16,331 nucleotides of DNA from Thermotogaceae bacterium (lineage in GTDB: Bacteria > Thermotogota > Thermotogae > Thermotogales > Thermotogaceae). The stretch's first letter is position 1; every line of letters begins with the position of its first letter. Shown here piece by piece: positions 15,247-16,331 of the stretch. Below the pieces are notes generated by a model. That model was given only the letters and a program-made list of their open reading frames with translations. It ran no database searches and was not told where the DNA came from. Location: assembly GCA_027038385.1 (NCBI GenBank), contig JALVXE010000012.1:53772-70102 (forward strand), written 5' to 3'. A program made the translations under genes and the position numbers.

Positions 15247-16331
15247 TCTTCTCTATCTCGGCTGTTAGCCTTCTTATCCTCTTGTAGATCTTCTTATAAA
15301 CCCTTTCGTAGATCTCTGAGTAGAACTTAGCAAGATGGGGGCCCGGCTCAAAAGGGCCCTCCAGTCTTGTCATGCTCTCTATCGCCTCGTCATAGTCTTT
15401 GAATTTTCCCACCCCCAGGAATGCGATCATTGCCGCTCCATTCATGGAAGCCTCGATCTTGGACCTGTACACTGGAAGGTTCATAACGCTCGAGGCTATC
15501 TTGACTATCTCATCACTCTCGCTCGCTCCTCCGCCAACAACCGCCCTTTTGAACTCGATCTTTCCCCTCCTCTTAAGTCTCTCCATACCTTCTCTCAAAG
15601 CGAAGAACAATCCTTCAACCAAGGATCTGTAGATGTGCTCTCTTTTGTGGAACGACGAAAACCCTATTATGGATCCTCTTATCTGGGGTTTATCAAGGCC
15701 AGGGGTCCAATACGGATGGGTGATGAGACCGAGAGATCCAGGCTCTGTTCTCTTCAAAAAATCATCGAAGAGCTTCTCAGGTTTCGTGTTTTTCTCGATA
15801 GCTCTCAGCCTCTCAGGATGTGCAAACTCGTCTCTGAACCACCTGACAAGCCAAAATCCTCGGAATATCTCAACCTCAGGGTTGTAAGTTCCTGGAATGA
15901 TTCCCGGATATGGCGGAAGATGGGGAAGTGGTTCGAAATACTTCCTGGTAGTCGTTGCGGCTATGGAAGTCGTGGAGAGGCTCAACGCTATCACACTATC
16001 GCCCTTCACACCGAGTCCGAGTATCTCGCACGCCTTGTCAGATCCAGCCAAGATCACCGGAACACTCCTTATCCCGATCCTATTCGCTATGTCTCTTTTC
16101 AACCTTCCGGCTATCGATGACGGAGGCATTAAATCTGGAAGCTTTTCCCTAGGTATCGGAAACAGATAGGATTTGATGTCTTTTTTACTACACCAATCCA
16201 CCCTTTTGTAGTCGAACGGAATGTGTCCAACTTGAGAAGCTGTGGAATCCACGAAACTCCCTGTCATCCTGCTGATGAAGTATCCGCTCATCTGGAGCAC
16301 CTTGTGAGTCCTCTTCCAAATGTCTGGCTCG
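15230..16331 (-). CDS. FGGY-family carbohydrate kinase (5' truncated)
   Basis: This is the C-terminal two thirds of a sugar kinase of the FGGY group (xylulose, ribulose, glycerol and similar kinases). The frame is open to the window edge with EPDIWKRTHKVLQ ahead of the first possible start (GTG at 16300), a typical internal FGGY block, so the N-terminal part lies outside. RMTGSFVDSTASQ follows. AGSDKACE contains Asp (16037-16039), expected to be the catalytic base where many relatives have GGHDQ. VVGGGASESDEIVKIASSVMNLPV is the usual late ATP-binding GGG region. The ATP-binding SLSTTSIAATTT segment differs from the common GTSG form, resembling the less characterised YgcE-like kinases. The substrate is unknown. 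The gene converges on tyrS and overlaps it by 17 bases. Its promoter is outside the window. Confidence 0.88.
   Translation of the reverse strand, partial: EPDIWKRTHKVLQMSGYFISRMTGSFVDSTASQVGHIPFDYKRVDWCSKKDIKSYLFPIPREKLPDLMPPSSIAGRLKRDIANRIGIRSVPVILAGSDKACEILGLGVKGDSVIALSLSTTSIAATTTRKYFEPLPHLPPYPGIIPGTYNPEVEIFRGFWLVRWFRDEFAHPERLRAIEKNTKPEKLFDDFLKRTEPGSLGLITHPYWTPGLDKPQIRGSIIGFSSFHKREHIYRSLVEGLFFALREGMERLKRRGKIEFKRAVVGGGASESDEIVKIASSVMNLPVYRSKIEASMNGAAMIAFLGVGKFKDYDEAIESMTRLEGPFEPGPHLAKFYSEIYERVYKKIYKRIRRLTAEIEKIISST

Noticed and set aside
15336..15362. GGGCCC inverted repeat near the 3' end of the sugar kinase
   Set aside because: It lies in coding sequence for an EGPFEPGPH stretch rich in glycine and proline codons, has a mismatch and no T-run on either strand.
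15335..16120. 261-codon open frame on the + strand opposite the sugar kinase
   Set aside because: It is a shadow of a well-conserved kinase gene; the translation has no recognisable domain and there is no convincing ribosome binding site.

Overview
The window looks like a chromosome segment of a member of the Thermotogota (Thermotoga relatives). The main reasons are a FliG whose C-terminal domain closely resembles the well-known Thermotoga maritima protein, a membrane pyrophosphatase with K+-dependent and Na+-type signature residues, heavy use of ATA for isoleucine and AGA/AGG for arginine, and strong GGAGGTGA ribosome binding sites. The genus cannot be fixed from the sequence alone. Nearly everything reads on the + strand. 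The only minus-strand gene is a sugar kinase at the right edge. No rRNA, tRNA, CRISPR array, insertion sequence or prophage gene is visible.

Left block (1-7803): a 5'-truncated membrane pyrophosphatase, an orphan xanthine-dehydrogenase-type molybdenum subunit, a RemA/DUF370 small regulator, lgt (lipoprotein diacylglyceryl transferase), fliF (MS ring) and fliG (rotor switch). Gaps are short or negative, so this can be read as one transcription unit, although a promoter-like extended -10 lies just before fliF. The block ends in a clear rho-independent terminator after fliG. Two intergenic hairpins in this block cover the ribosome binding sites of remA and fliG.

Middle block (7804-12039): a sugar uptake operon made of a secreted solute-binding protein, two ABC permeases and a GntR/LacI-hybrid (AraR-like) repressor. 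No ATPase is encoded. The leader holds two TTGT-N4-ACAA dyads with centres 95 bp apart, about nine DNA turns. These are good candidates for operators of the repressor encoded at the end of the operon. A perfect 10-bp hairpin sits at the junction of the binding-protein and first permease genes, inside the first permease codons.

Right block (12040-16331): a divergent PEP carboxykinase with its own promoter, then secG with a promoter that overlaps the pckA stop codon, then tyrS. The last gene, an FGGY sugar kinase on the minus strand, overlaps tyrS tail-to-tail by 17 bp and runs off the window.

There are no gene-free stretches longer than 300 bases. The longest is 7752-7954, which holds the fliG terminator and the regulatory leader of the transporter operon. 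I see no clearly new multi-gene system. The points most worth a second look are the paired operators, the operon hairpins, the RemA-Lgt-FliF-FliG arrangement and the orphan molybdenum subunit.
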